From positions 4,228,398 to 4,292,397 of the forward strand of contig OW051469.1 of assembly GCA_932521025.1 (NCBI GenBank): DNA of 64,000 nt, in the 5' to 3' direction. Shown here in pieces: positions 49,405 through 60,420 of the stretch (position 1 is its first letter; the number at the start of each line of letters is the position of its first letter). The notes under the pieces are model-generated. The model saw only the letters and a program-made list of their open reading frames with translations. It had not been told where the DNA came from and made no database searches. The position numbers were made by a program, and so were the translations under genes. The DNA is from Oscheius onirici. Lineage: Eukaryota; Nematoda; Chromadorea; Rhabditida; Rhabditidae.

Positions 49405-49551
49405 ATGCAGAAAAAGGTTGTGTGCGCTTTGTTATTATCGATTTTGGTCGTTGGCAAAACTGATTTAGTTCCTTCATATACAAATCTTTTTCTCGGTTAC
49501 TATGTCGGAAAACGACTTCTTTTTTCCCGAAGACTTTTTCAACACCAGTGA
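49405..49551 (+). CDS. Possible neuropeptide precursor (48 residues)
   Basis: MQKKVVCALLLSILVVGKTD is a plausible signal peptide. Downstream are a GKR (amidation plus dibasic cleavage) and an SRR site: ...SYTNLFLGYYV-GKR-LLFSRR-LFQHQ. Processing would give an amidated peptide ending FLGYYV. It lies between the GST gene and TOE1 and has no neighbours on its strand for 300 bp upstream. The alternative is a spliced frame through 49502 (SENDFFFPEDFFNTSD) with a GTAAGT donor at 49569. Short length makes this a tentative call. Confidence 0.35.
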   Translation: MQKKVVCALLLSILVVGKTDLVPSYTNLFLGYYVGKRLLFSRRLFQHQ

Positions 49552-50998
49552 TGTCCATATTTTTAAAGTAAGTGCTGATTTTCAAACAAATATAGAAATT
49601 TCTAGCAAAGTGACCAGGAGTTCGCATCACAACGACATCGCCTATTCTACAATTGTAAAAATAGGCCAGCGTTTTATTGCAAACCCTCCATGTCCCAAGC
49701 TACACACTGGAATCATGATAAAGAAGTAAAATTACTAATTTAAATTCCAATTTCTTGCCTGCTAGAAGTCAACAAAGCAGTAACGAATCTGGAAAAAAAT
49801 CTAGAAAATTGAATCAGATTTGGAGGAAATCGCAAAAAAACCGTCAGGCTTAAGCCGGCTCGGTGCCCAAGTATAGTTTAGAGGAACATGGGAACTAGGG
49901 AAGGGCTGAGAGAGATATTTGCACGATCACAGCGGCGTATGCACAAAGATTTGACTTATCGAATAAAACGGCATTTGAATGCGCGCCAGAGAGGGGTACT
50001 GTACGGGCGCTATTTGCTCGTTTGAAAAAGTTGCGACGACCGAACACGCCGTGTTTCCTCGGTAACTTTGTTTTATGTGTTGTTTTGGCCATTTGTTCTT
50101 TTTTATGTTTAGTCATATATTGTGTCGTGCTCGTGTTCATCTGGTCTCGTTTCACCCTTTTTGGTTGCTTGTAGATCACTTTATACTATACTTTCACCAA
50201 ATTCGACGTCACAACATTCGATTTGCCATTGGTGGAACTTTTTGCAATATTTCGATGCTTTTTACTATTTTTTGAAAGTATTCAACTCTTGTCAGAAAAA
50301 TGTTTAGTCGTTTTTTTCCCAGTTTGATCCCTTCTTTTTTCAGACATTTCTATCTGCTTATGTTAAGCTGCTCTCATCAGCATTGTTAGAAATTTGATGG
50401 ACGAAGCCATCAATTAAGATTCCCGAGTTCCGGACGAATTCGTCAATTTCACAGAGGGTGAAATTGTCGAGGAAAGCTGATCGATTATTTTATCTTACAT
50501 TTTAGAAGGTATTTGTCTTGATGAAATTTGTTTTTCCACTCTACGAATAAAACGGTCTACTTTTCATTGCTCTGTTCTAAAAAGTTAACCTATTCAAAAA
50601 CTATGGCGTCTGTGGCCGACTCAGTTTGTTCATGGTCACAAGAATCGTGGTAGCAAGTCAAAAGCTGTCAGGATTAGATGGCAAGATAATTTTGAACATG
50701 GAGTTTTTACTTTCGCTTCAACTGCGTCGGAAGGAAGTAGAAAGCGGTGAGGATCCGATTGAAAAGTTTGGCGTTACGTGGCCGCCAGGTGACGAAGTCG
50801 TCTGGTCTGAATTACTTCGTTCGAAAATCATTTCTGTTTGATGTAGAAGATTTTGAAGAATCGAAAATCGTGTACGCAATTACGTCTTGAGGATCTGCAG
50901 CGCCCTTTATGAATAGACGAAAGCATTTATTTCAGCTTTTGTCTTTCTCACTTTAGCTAAAGCTTTATATTCATTGTTCCTAACAATTTTCTAGACTG
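49552..50998. other. Region upstream of TOE1, doubtful coding remnants
   Basis: Mostly non-coding. At 50604-50843 two overlapping frames both look coding-like: KSKAVRIRWQDNFEHGVF in one, then GEDPIEKFGVTWPPGDEVVW and ELLRSKIISV in another, joined only by a 1-nt frame change near 50745. This may be a decayed gene or an exon I have mis-spliced. Confidence 0.35.
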
Positions 50999-53709
50999 AT
51001 GACTGCCGCAGTCGACCCAGAAACCCTGTCCACATCGCAAATCCAAAATATTGAGGTCGGTGTCCAATTTCTCACTAAAAACAAATATTTTAGGTCGTAA
51101 ATGTGACCAAAGGTAATCTGACGAAGCTCTGGCCCGAAATACTCATCAATCTGAGCAGATGCGACTACCTGGCTATAGATTTGGTTAGTTTTACATGAGT
51201 TTTACACTATTTTCTTCAGGAGCTGTCAGGGTTAGGCAATTTACAGGGAATGGGGAACAAAAATGTTGGCCAGAGGTATGCAATTCAGCGGGAAGGAGCC
51301 ATGTCCAGGTAAATTTACCGTATATGGTGTAAACAGTTGTTTCCAGGTCAGTGATCTCGCTCGGACTAGCCTTCTTCCTCTTTGAGGAGAAAAATGACGA
51401 GAAGAGAAGCCTAAGATACTCCTGTAGGGTAAATTTTCTCCGTTTTACCCAATAAATTTATTTTAAGGTCTATAACATTTTAACACTTTGCTCTCAAGCC
51501 TTTACAATCGAGCCCGATGCGCTGAGATTCCTGGCCAAGCATTCCTTCGATTTTAATCGGCTCATAGCCGAAGGTGTCCCATATTATATTTCCACGACAA
51601 AAGGGGTATGTTTTTCGTCTTTATAGTAGCTTCTCAGAAGCTGGTTTATGTTTCCATGGCAGCAGAACCCAATTTTGGAAGTGGGTGGAGTTGTCCTGCA
51701 GACTTCTAAGCCATGAATCCAAAAGACTAGAAACTTCGTTCGACGAAACAAAACCACTTTTCGGAGCCTAAATATAACTTTATATTTCAGTCCTGTCCTC
51801 TCCGGTCGCTCATAACCGAGATTTTCGCCTCTTCGAAGCCTCTCCTCTTCCACAACGGTCTCACAGACGTCCTCTTCATCTATCATCACTTTTACGCACC
51901 ACTTCCGGCCAGGTTTTTCATTAATATTCCCCTTTTCATCGATTTTTAGTTGGGAAGCGTTTTGTAACGCTTTGGCAGACATCTTTACCGTCGAAAGTCC
52001 TATATGCGATTCGAAATATCTCACGGAGTTCGAGTTCCGAACGACGGCCAGCTTCCTCGAGTTCATCTTCCGCAAAAGCCAGCGCGATAATCAGCTGGAA
52101 GCGACAGAAGGCCGCTATCATCTAGACATCAGTTTTTCTAAGGCCTCAGGTTAGTTTTTCAGTTAATTTTTGCAACTTTTGGCAGAAACAAAAATGCAAC
52201 TTATGGCCCATTTTTCATTTCAGACCCGAAATTCGCCGAAACCGTCAGCTGTAGCCTGCCTCCCAGCTTTCCCTATCACCCAATCTCGTCGGAAATCGAC
52301 AAAATCGTCTGCCCCCATTTTGCCAATCACGGTTTTTGCTGGAAGAACAGCAAAGGACAATGTCAGCTGGCCCACGATGTCGATTTGGCTCTCGATCTGG
52401 AGTGGAAGAAACGGGACAAGGAGAGGCAGAAGAGGAAGAGAAAGTAGGCCTTTTCAATCAATTGTAAGCCATTTTTTTTTCTAACAGATTCGATCATTTA
52501 AAGCCGGACGCGATGATACGAGAGGAGCGAAAAAAGATGGGAGCGAAGGCCCCAAGAGTTCAGGACAATATCGACACGAATTTCGAGGCCAAGATTTCAG
52601 TTACAGGTTATATTTTTCTCATTTTTCATCGACTAATGATCTAAATATTTTGCAAATTCATCGCAATGCAGAGAGCTTATGAATAGGGCAATGCCGTCGA
52701 TAAACACTCCTTGTTATCGTGAATAGGGCAATGCCGTCGATAAACACTCCTTTTTATCGTGGCGCTGAGATAACAGTCAGCTGCGGCCACGAACCCACTT
52801 CCAGCTGTGATACTGCGCGAGAGTTCATCCTTCAATAACCCCTTCTATTTCTGATAGCGCCATTTAACTTTTGGATTGGGCGTTAATCTTTACGTCAGAC
52901 AACTTTTCCCACCATTTCTTCGAAAAAATTGCGTAACGAGACAGATGTTTTTTGCCAGTTGCGTTTCACCGAAAGAGTAAAGCGTTGTCTTTTTTGCCCG
53001 GAGTCCAGGGAACATTCTAGGCCTACAAAAAGAACAGTCAGCTCCTTGTTTTTATCTTATCTAAGTTTACACCGTAGTGCGGTTCTCACTCTCTTCCTTT
53101 TTCTTTCACAAAGAGAATTTCAAATGCAAAACACCGTAAGGCTGTAAAGTCTAGAAAAGAAGCACAAAACTATCTCAATCTTTCGCCAAGCTGTAGATCA
53201 GACTAAGCTACAACTTTACAAAACATCGAAATGTTCTTTTGACCCCAATCTTCATCAATATCATCTGCTTTTATTACCTCCTGTACTGTAACTACCGGTA
53301 GTGTATACATTCTCTTCGATCATTCGAACGTTCAAACTCCTCTTTGTCAAGGCGTCACCATCTCGCGCCACATTTCGAAAGATGGCGTCAGTCGGACGTC
53401 TCTCCGAACGAATGACAATTTGAACTTTCAGGATGTCATCGAGCCGGAGTTGACGCCTTTATGACCGGTTTTACGGTCCTTTTCAACGAGCGAGTACATC
53501 TATGGAGGAATAGAATCATCAATCCTGCGGTATGTCCTTTTTCTTGTTATTAATCAAATTTATAAATTTAGCATCTTAACAAGATTCCCCTATCCGGAAA
53601 GGAACAGCCCTTTGTGATCAGAGCGACTCATTCGGCCGGAAACTGTCCACTTCATGAAGAACGATTTGCCGAAATTAGAAGCAGAAGAAATCGCTCAAAT
53701 GCACAATAA
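50999..53709 (+). CDS. TOE1: TOE1, DEDD-type 3' exonuclease/deadenylase
   Basis: Nuclear deadenylase that trims the 3' ends of snRNAs and other small RNAs (Cajal body in animals). ATG 50999 follows a TTTTCTAG acceptor. Exons read in phase: KLWPEILINLSRCDYLAIDL, ELSGLGN (the DxE active-site pair, here D-L-E), RSVISLGLAFFLFEEK, HSFDFNRLIAEGVPYY, PLLFHNGLTDVLFIYHHFY (HNG-xxD active-site motif), YLTEFEFRTTASFLEFIFRK. A CCCH zinc finger follows (CPHFANHGFCWKNSKGQCQL, AHDVD). After a basic region, an 815-bp intron leads to the conserved tail HRAGVDAFMTGFTVLFNERV, then LNKIPLSGKEQPF, ending RSNAQ. The order matches human TOE1 from end to end. The stop overlaps AATAAA. About 440 residues. Confidence 0.93.
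52681..52760 (+). repeat. 40-bp tandem duplication
   Basis: Two adjacent 40-bp units, 52681-52720 and 52721-52760, starting GAATAGGGCAATGCCGTCGA and differing at one base. In the longest TOE1 intron. Confidence 0.9.
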
Positions 53710-54112
53710 ATTCGTATTTTTCATAATTAATTTTCTGAAATCGAGTTCAGTGACTCTTGATACCTGTTATTTTGTTTGTATTGATTTTTATGGCTTTTTA
53801 AGAATGCTCAACGGTCGACTCGTGTCAGCCAGGAGACCAGTATCGCCACCGCCCGGTCTAGAGCTGAGTCGTTACAAAAATGAGAAAAAGTTCAGATGAG
53901 AACGTTTAGGAATAGATTTTGTTGAAAGTAGTAACCAAGACGATATTTCTTCGGTTACCGAAAGCGTATGCTACGTTGACTCCATTTTTTTAGACAAAAG
54001 ATGAAAATTTGCGAATCTGCAGCAAAAAAAAACCAAAAAATTTGACTAGTATGGACACTAGAAAATGCAAAATAATCGAGCAAAATGTGAATAAATCCAC
54101 CACCATCTACAG

Positions 54113-57100
54113 ATTCCTGGTCCAGCAAATCGTCCTCGATTTCAATTTGGTCCACCTCCAAATCTTGTGGACAGTAACGAGGAAGATGGAAGAGCGGATC
54201 AGAGAAGAGTGCCAAGACCTGCTGGTCGAGGAAGAACTCGTGGTCGACAAGCCCGGATTGTGTATCACAGACCGCCTGGTTTTAATGCCTTTCATAATGA
54301 CCCGGAGGAGCGAAGACAAGATCTTTGGGAGATGAGGCGACGAGCAAGGGTGAGTCTACGATAATAAGTTGGAAACTGCCGTTTTGTTCAGAACGACGAA
54401 GCAAGCGGCGATGAGGACGAAACCTGGAGCACTGACGCAATGAGAGCCTCAACAAGTGGGACGATCAGTTTCATCGAACTGCCAATCTCACAGATTCGAA
54501 GAAAGTTCGAGCCGGAATGTAGACTGGTTAAACCAGAAGCGGTGAGTCTAGTCAATTCTATTAGCAATTGTGTTACAAATTCTTATGGAGAGAACGATCT
54601 TTTTTTTTAATACAAGGGTGTACACTAATTAGTTGAAACTCGGGTCTGGAGCCTCGCAGGTACATTGTGTCTGATTTTCTGGCTCATAATAGACATATGA
54701 ACGGTATGTGACAAACAACAAGATTTTCAACGTATTTTCTTCAATTTTTGAAGAAAATTTGAAATTTTTGAAAAGGCGCCAATAATCGCTAATCGCGGTG
54801 AAAAAATATGCGATTGCGGATGCGATTTGCGGATAGTCCAAATTTCAAAATGCGGGTGCGATTATCGAAAAAGAGCGAAGTAAAATTTCTTAATCCCTGA
54901 TACCCTCATCATGGGAAGAAGCAAATCGGCTGATATTTTAGGGTAATATCGGCCGTTCATATGTCTATTATGAGCCAGAAAATCAGACCCGCACAATGTA
55001 CCTGCGAGGCTCCAGACCAAGGCTGGCCGGATAATCGCATCCGCATTCGCGGATAATCGCGCCTTTTTTCGATAATCGCACCCGCATTTTGAAACTTGGA
55101 CTATCCGCAAATCGCATCCGCAATCGCATTTTTTTCACCGCGATTAGCGATTATTGGCGCCTTTCCAAAAATTTCAAATCTTCTTCAAAAATTGAAGAAA
55201 ATACGTTGAAAATCTTGTTGTTTGTCACATATTTCACTCGTATTTTCTCCGGAAATGCCAAAACTAGAGCAATTTTAACACTGAACCGACAAAACATACT
55301 TTTGCACTCAAAAAAATTAGAAAAACATCCCGTAAGCTCACGGAAACACGCAATTTTCGAAAGTTACTATCCGCTAATCGCATCCGCAATCGCGGATATC
55401 CATTTTGCGATTGCGATTAGCGGATATCCGCAAATCGCTATCCGCAGCCGTTTTTACTCCCGATTATAATCGCAATCGCTAATCGCACGATTTTCGAGCT
55501 TGCGATTATAATCGCTAATCGCGATTTTACTATCCGCCCAGCCCTGCTCTAGACCCGAGTTTCAACTAATTAGTGTACACCCCTGTATTACCCTCGACTG
55601 GGTTTAAATCAACAAAAAGCAAAATGGAATCGTGTTCAGGACCCTCGAAACCCCAGGAACTGAATAGCAAAAAAAATTATTTGTTGACGAATCAGTAAGC
55701 CCCAGGTGACGTTCGATTGCCATACAACCGCAGAATTCACTCAAAAATTAGCTTTTTAGGATGTCTTCGGTACACAGCTGGTCGAATGTTCCGACCCTGT
55801 GCCAGAACGCAAGTCTCCCAAACACTCTCCAGTAATCCCCAAGAAGCAGCTCGATCTTGGACTGCTCAAGCAGCAAAAATGTCTGGATCAGGTGCTGCCG
55901 GAACTGTTCAACATGGCGTCTAGTCGATGCAAGCTGGCGTCGGACGCTCATCCGAATTATCAGGACAGTTTCATCGTCTTGAGCCAACCTGACGCTTACG
56001 AGAGAGTCGTGGTGAGTAAAGTAATCGGTTCAGAAAAACAGTCCTTTAAGATCAAGACACAAGACGGACTACTGTCAAAACTGGTCCGGAAAGAGATACT
56101 GGACGAGAGGGTACTCTACATGACAGACGAGTCCCTTTCCGAAGTGAAGACTCGTCTTTCAAAGGCCGAAATGCTCAATAAGCAAGAAAAGCCGCAGGAG
56201 GATGAAATACTAACTAGGGATAATCTGAAAAGTTCAAAGACGGAAGCCGACGTCCGTATTCGAGAGCTGACTCCGACGGAGAGAGCTCTCTGTCCTGCTG
56301 AGACTATTGGAAAGAACGTCTTCGAACTCTCGACTTCAATGTTCCGGCTCCCGACAAAGTTTATCGACCCCGATGCTAGGGTAACTTAGAAAGCATAATT
56401 TTCTTTGAAAAAATGCCATTTGCAGATCTGTCCTTGTGATCTGGATAGAGCCGACCAGAGTGTGGAAAAATATTCTGTATTAGTGAGGTGGTGCACTAAA
56501 CCACATCTCTACAAGGCAGAGATCAAGGTACGAACTTCATTTTAATCTTTTTGCGTACTGCACAAATAAGAACAGCAGAAAAAGGAGTCTGGTCTAACTG
56601 TCGAGTCTGTGGCTGAGAAAAATTTGTAAAAATCTTCATGAATACAGTCAGTCTCTGGCCAAACTTTTAATACGAAAAGGGTCAAACAACTGCGAATTTC
56701 AGATAGCGGGAAATCCTGAAATTGTCCAGAAGGCAATAGTCATCCTGAACAACAGCGCCATAGTGTCCAAGTGTAGACTACACAAGGAGTCAGAAGGAAA
56801 GTATTTCTCTTCGAACAGTTGGCTGGGGAAAGGAACGAAAATCGAGGCCTGGTTCAAGAGTCGAGGAGGCTATCAGCACGAAGAAGATCTAATGATGTCT
56901 TCGGAGGAACTGGAACACGTCGTTCGAACGATGCTCGAGGTCAACAACATCACAATGATTGGGATTATTTTCTGGCGACGACATGAAGAGTGGGAACTCT
57001 TTTAGTACAAATAACTGAGAGTATTTTAGAAATATCAGTCAGAAAGATGCCGAATTTCTAATTAATCAGAGAATGGCTCGCTGTGCAATCCATTCGGGAG

Positions 57101-59644
57101 TCTGGGAATATCAGCAGAGATACACGGATGCCGAGTGGAGGAACTTTGTAAGTCGAGAGACTGAGAGAAACCAACCATTTTCAGTTCGACAGAGGAACCC
57201 AGAGGGTTCCTTGGAAGATAGCCGACTACAAAATCCATTCGAACAAGAGTCGGGACATTGAAGTTACAGTCGAGTTCTCGAGTCTTCCGGTTGCTGCCGC
57301 GATTTGCAACTACATCCTCCAGCATTGTGACGATAAAGAATTCCTGAAATTCAACCGCTACCAAGTTCTAAAGACGAAGTTCTACTGCCGCTACCAAACC
57401 GAGTTTTTCGTCCCCCCGGAGATTCGCTTCCTGCTAGACGACAATATCCGGAAACTGGATGCGGTAGCTAGAAAGGAGCCTGAATTCGAAGGAGCTCATA
57501 GCACCTGGGCGAGAATACGAGATCTGCCTAATTCGATGATGTGTGTGGAAGGATGGAGCAGAGCTCATGTCGACAGTGTGGTCCAGAAGCTGAAGGCAAA
57601 CCTGAAACCGGCCGTTTTCGACTGCTCTTTGGATAATCGAAACCGGCTGCTTTTCGGGTAAGGAATGGTTTTAACTTTTAGGTCACGTAATTGTATCAGG
57701 AAGACTTTTTTGATCTTTCTGATCAGAGTGTATTAGGCAGTTATGTCAGCCTCATTCATGACGAAACCAATCAAGATCTCTTGAAACTAAAACTTCGGAG
57801 AAATATAAAAATCTTCGTTTCAGATGTGGCCTTCAACTCGTCAACCAACAACAAGAGCGCTTCGCCGGAAAGATTTTAATTTCTGTTGACAGACTGAATG
57901 AGAACATTGTTCTCATTGGAAACGATGCCCTGATTGCCGGAATCAAGCAGTGTTTCCTCGAGTTTGTGGAGAAGCCGTAAGATTTGGCATCTTCTCAACT
58001 AGGGCATACTTTCAGTCACAATTTTGGCGTCTTCTCATCGATCAAGATCGATCCTCCGATGTACCTTCCGACAATGAAGAGTGTCCTCGACTACAATGGC
58101 GCCAAAGCTTTGAGTGGTCTTCTCGGAGGCTGTTTCATCGAATTCCAAAAACCGAATCTTTTGCTTTTCGAAGGCAGTGTCCATCAGTACAATCAGTTGA
58201 AACTCCTACTGGATCAGACCCAGTACGAGGTTCTGAACAAGGTCACGGAACAAGCCATCTCGAAGAGAGCCAAGGAAATGTTCATGACGACTTCTGAATG
58301 TCCAGTCTGCATGAATCCGTACAGTTTCGACAAGTATCGAGTAGCATGTGGACATGCTTACTGTCTTCAGTGCCTGACGAGACTCGTAAGTCACTAGAGT
58401 TCTTCTGTCCAAAGGTTAAAATTTTCAGATCAAGCACTGTCTTCGAAGCGGAGAGATTCCCGTACGATGTGTTCTGGCCAGATGTCAGAAACCGATCGGA
58501 ATCCGAGACATTATGGTAAGTCTGTAGCTCTGTTCATAATCCTGATAGACTCTCTGTCACCATTTACCCCTAGTCTTGTTAATCTCAATCTTTCAGAGTC
58601 TCTTGTTTGATGAAAAGGCAATCCATATCAGAAACTTCTTCCCCGAACGGCTCGAACCTCTGTTCAAAGCCACAAACAGAGCAGCTGCGAAGACAGATGA
58701 ACTGATCCCTTGTATCAAGGTTGGCTGTGAAGGCTTCCTCGAAGTGAGTCTCATTCCGGTAACTGTATATAAAAATCTTCAGAGAGCAGCGACAGCCACT
58801 ATTCGAACTATCTACTGCCCAATCTGTCGAACGGCTCGATGTGCCAAATGTACGAATCCACCTCACAGAGACATGACCTGCGAGCAGGAGGCCGAACTTC
58901 GAGCCAGTGACGAGCTCTCGATTGAGCACTACATCAAGGGCAGACGGGACAACATCAAAAAGTGTCCGACGAAGAACTGCGAGGCACTGATCCAGAAGGA
59001 CGAGGGCTGCAATCATATGCACTGCTCTTTCTGCAAGATGCACTTTTGTTGGACTTGTCTTTTTTCTGTGAGTTCACTTTCTTCGGACTGAATAATTTTT
59101 CCAACTTTCAGGCTTCTTCACAACAGGAAGTCTATGCCCACATGCAAAAGGAACACGGTGGAACTGGAGGCGAATGGGGGGTAAGTATAATTTTTTCCAT
59201 GGTTCTTGTAAAAGAGCGCTTTGTCGCATCTTCCTCTCAAAACCTAATTTAACGCGCAAACGTTGGATATTCAAATAGGTTACGCAGGTAAATTCAGCTT
59301 CACTGAGTATTCAATATTTTGGGAAAAGATTCTCTGATTTCTCCGCCAAAGGGTCTCGAAATGAAAAGTCACTGGTTCTATGTTTTTCTTTTGTGACAAA
59401 CCATAAATTGAGGAAGTTTACCTAGTAACCTAATCCAGAATAGCTAAAAATCCATATCAATTTTCAGCACCTCGACAACATGCCACCAATAGGATTCGGA
59501 GTCCGTGGCTTCCGAAACGACGGACCACCTGGCTTCGGCTTCCATGGAGCTATGTTCGGCCAACGTGGATTCGGCCACTTTGGACCAGGAAGGCCTCCAG
59601 CTCCACGCTTCTTAGGCAATCTCTTCGACAGTGACTCCGATTGA
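54113..59644 (+). CDS. RBR (RING-IBR-RING) E3 ubiquitin ligase, 5' end unresolved
   Basis: HECT/RING-hybrid ligase of at least ~970 residues. The first certain exon is 54113-54349 (Arg/Gly/Pro-rich, RPAGRGRTRGRQARI); the ATG exon lies upstream and is not resolved. About thirteen further exons: an acidic stretch, a large middle part of unknown fold (54391-58260), then RING1 CPVCMNPYSFDKYRVACGHA-YCLQCL, IBR YCPICRTARCAKC-NPPHRDMTC, and RING2 [32 protein letters not shown] with the catalytic Cys in GCNHM. The C-terminus is Gly/Phe/Pro-rich (GFGVRGFRNDGPPGFGFHG) and ends DSDSD. The middle has no DEAH helicase motif, unlike plant DEAH11/12 proteins that share this RBR. It is not an Ariadne-type layout. 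One short intron near 56990 uses a weak donor chosen to avoid an in-frame stop. Confidence 0.85.
54613..55585. mobile_element. 973-bp nested foldback element, Tc1/mariner-like ends
   Basis: Outer ends CAAGGGTGTACACTAATTAG and complement, with ~40 bp of terminal inverted repeat (2 mismatches) flanked by TA on both sides. Inside is a second inverted pair (54650-54700 with 54952-55012, containing GATTTTCTGGCTCATAATAG) and a third, ~165 bp long (54702-54870 with 55063-55230). The right part is built from short GCGATTAGC/CCGCAATCGC words repeated in both directions. No coding capacity. Lies in a 1.2-kb intron of the RBR ligase gene, between exons ending 54541 and starting 55760. Confidence 0.85.
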
Positions 59645-60247
59645 ACCCCGTCCCGATTCACTTGCTGTGTGACATCCCGTGTTCTCTAGGGACATATTCG
59701 TAACCCGAGTTGTCTCTCTACTCCAACTGTTTCTCCAATTTTATTAGAATTCGGTTACCAAATACATTGCAAAGAGCTCTTAGTTACCAGTGCTTTATCA
59801 TAACCTTCTTTTCGAAGAATTCTCTCCGTGTTAGTGGTTAGTAGTCTTTCAAAGCAGATTGGAAACAAATAATAAAATATGTGGGTTATCTTTTTATATC
59901 AAGGGATGTTAAAGCGAAAAACAATGATACACGGAAACTCAATGAAACTAGCGTTACGTTGGACCTATGAAAGCAACACAAGACGAGCATACAGGGCTTT
60001 TACGTCTGCTGCTATCAAATACCGTTAAAAGAAGTTCCTTGCTTAGCCGAGGTCTTGTCCAGTTCCTCTTGTTTTCCCAACTGTTCCCAATTGAACAATG
60101 AAAAATACGCTGACCTTGGAAAATTAGAAGAGGCTGAAGTCTTTCCAAAGGGTAAAAGTTGACAAGACAACTACAACTACTTGTCAAGTTACTTGTCGAG
60201 ATCTTGACAAGGTTTGACAAGTCGAAATTTGAAGAAAAAAAGCAAAA
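59645..60247. other. 3' flank of the RBR ligase gene
   Basis: Contains AATAAA near 59871, a likely poly(A) signal. Around 60157-60225 is a small cluster of TTGACAAG words in both orientations next to 5S copy F. No gene seen. Confidence 0.5.
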
Positions 60248-60366
60248 AGCTTACGACACCCGGGATTCCCAAGCCGTCTCCGATCCAAGTACTAACCGGG
60301 CCCAACGTTGCTTGACTTGCCAGATCGGACGGGATGGCGTACTTTCAACGTGGTGTGGCCGTAAGC
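60248..60366 (-). rRNA. 5S rRNA, copy F
   Basis: Full-length 119 nt with a T5 terminator. It keeps the conserved ~55-bp 5' flank shared with copies A and E (60367-60420: GCGAGCGCG, CATTTCGGCAA, GAGACATGAA, TTTTGACACC). It is intergenic, so it is the cleanest candidate for an active 5S gene. Confidence 0.93.
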
Positions 60367-60420
60367 GAGCGCGGACATTTCGGCAACAGAGACATGAATG
60401 GGGACTTTTTGACACCTAAA

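Noticed and set aside
54009..54335. 108-codon ORF overlapping the first certain RBR exon
   Set aside because: The alternative frame (RG-rich) continues in phase into the next exon; this one hits a stop before the donor.
54113..59644. DEAH-box helicase fused to RBR, as in plant DEAH11/12
   Set aside because: No Walker A, DEAH or motif VI in any exon between 54113 and 58260.
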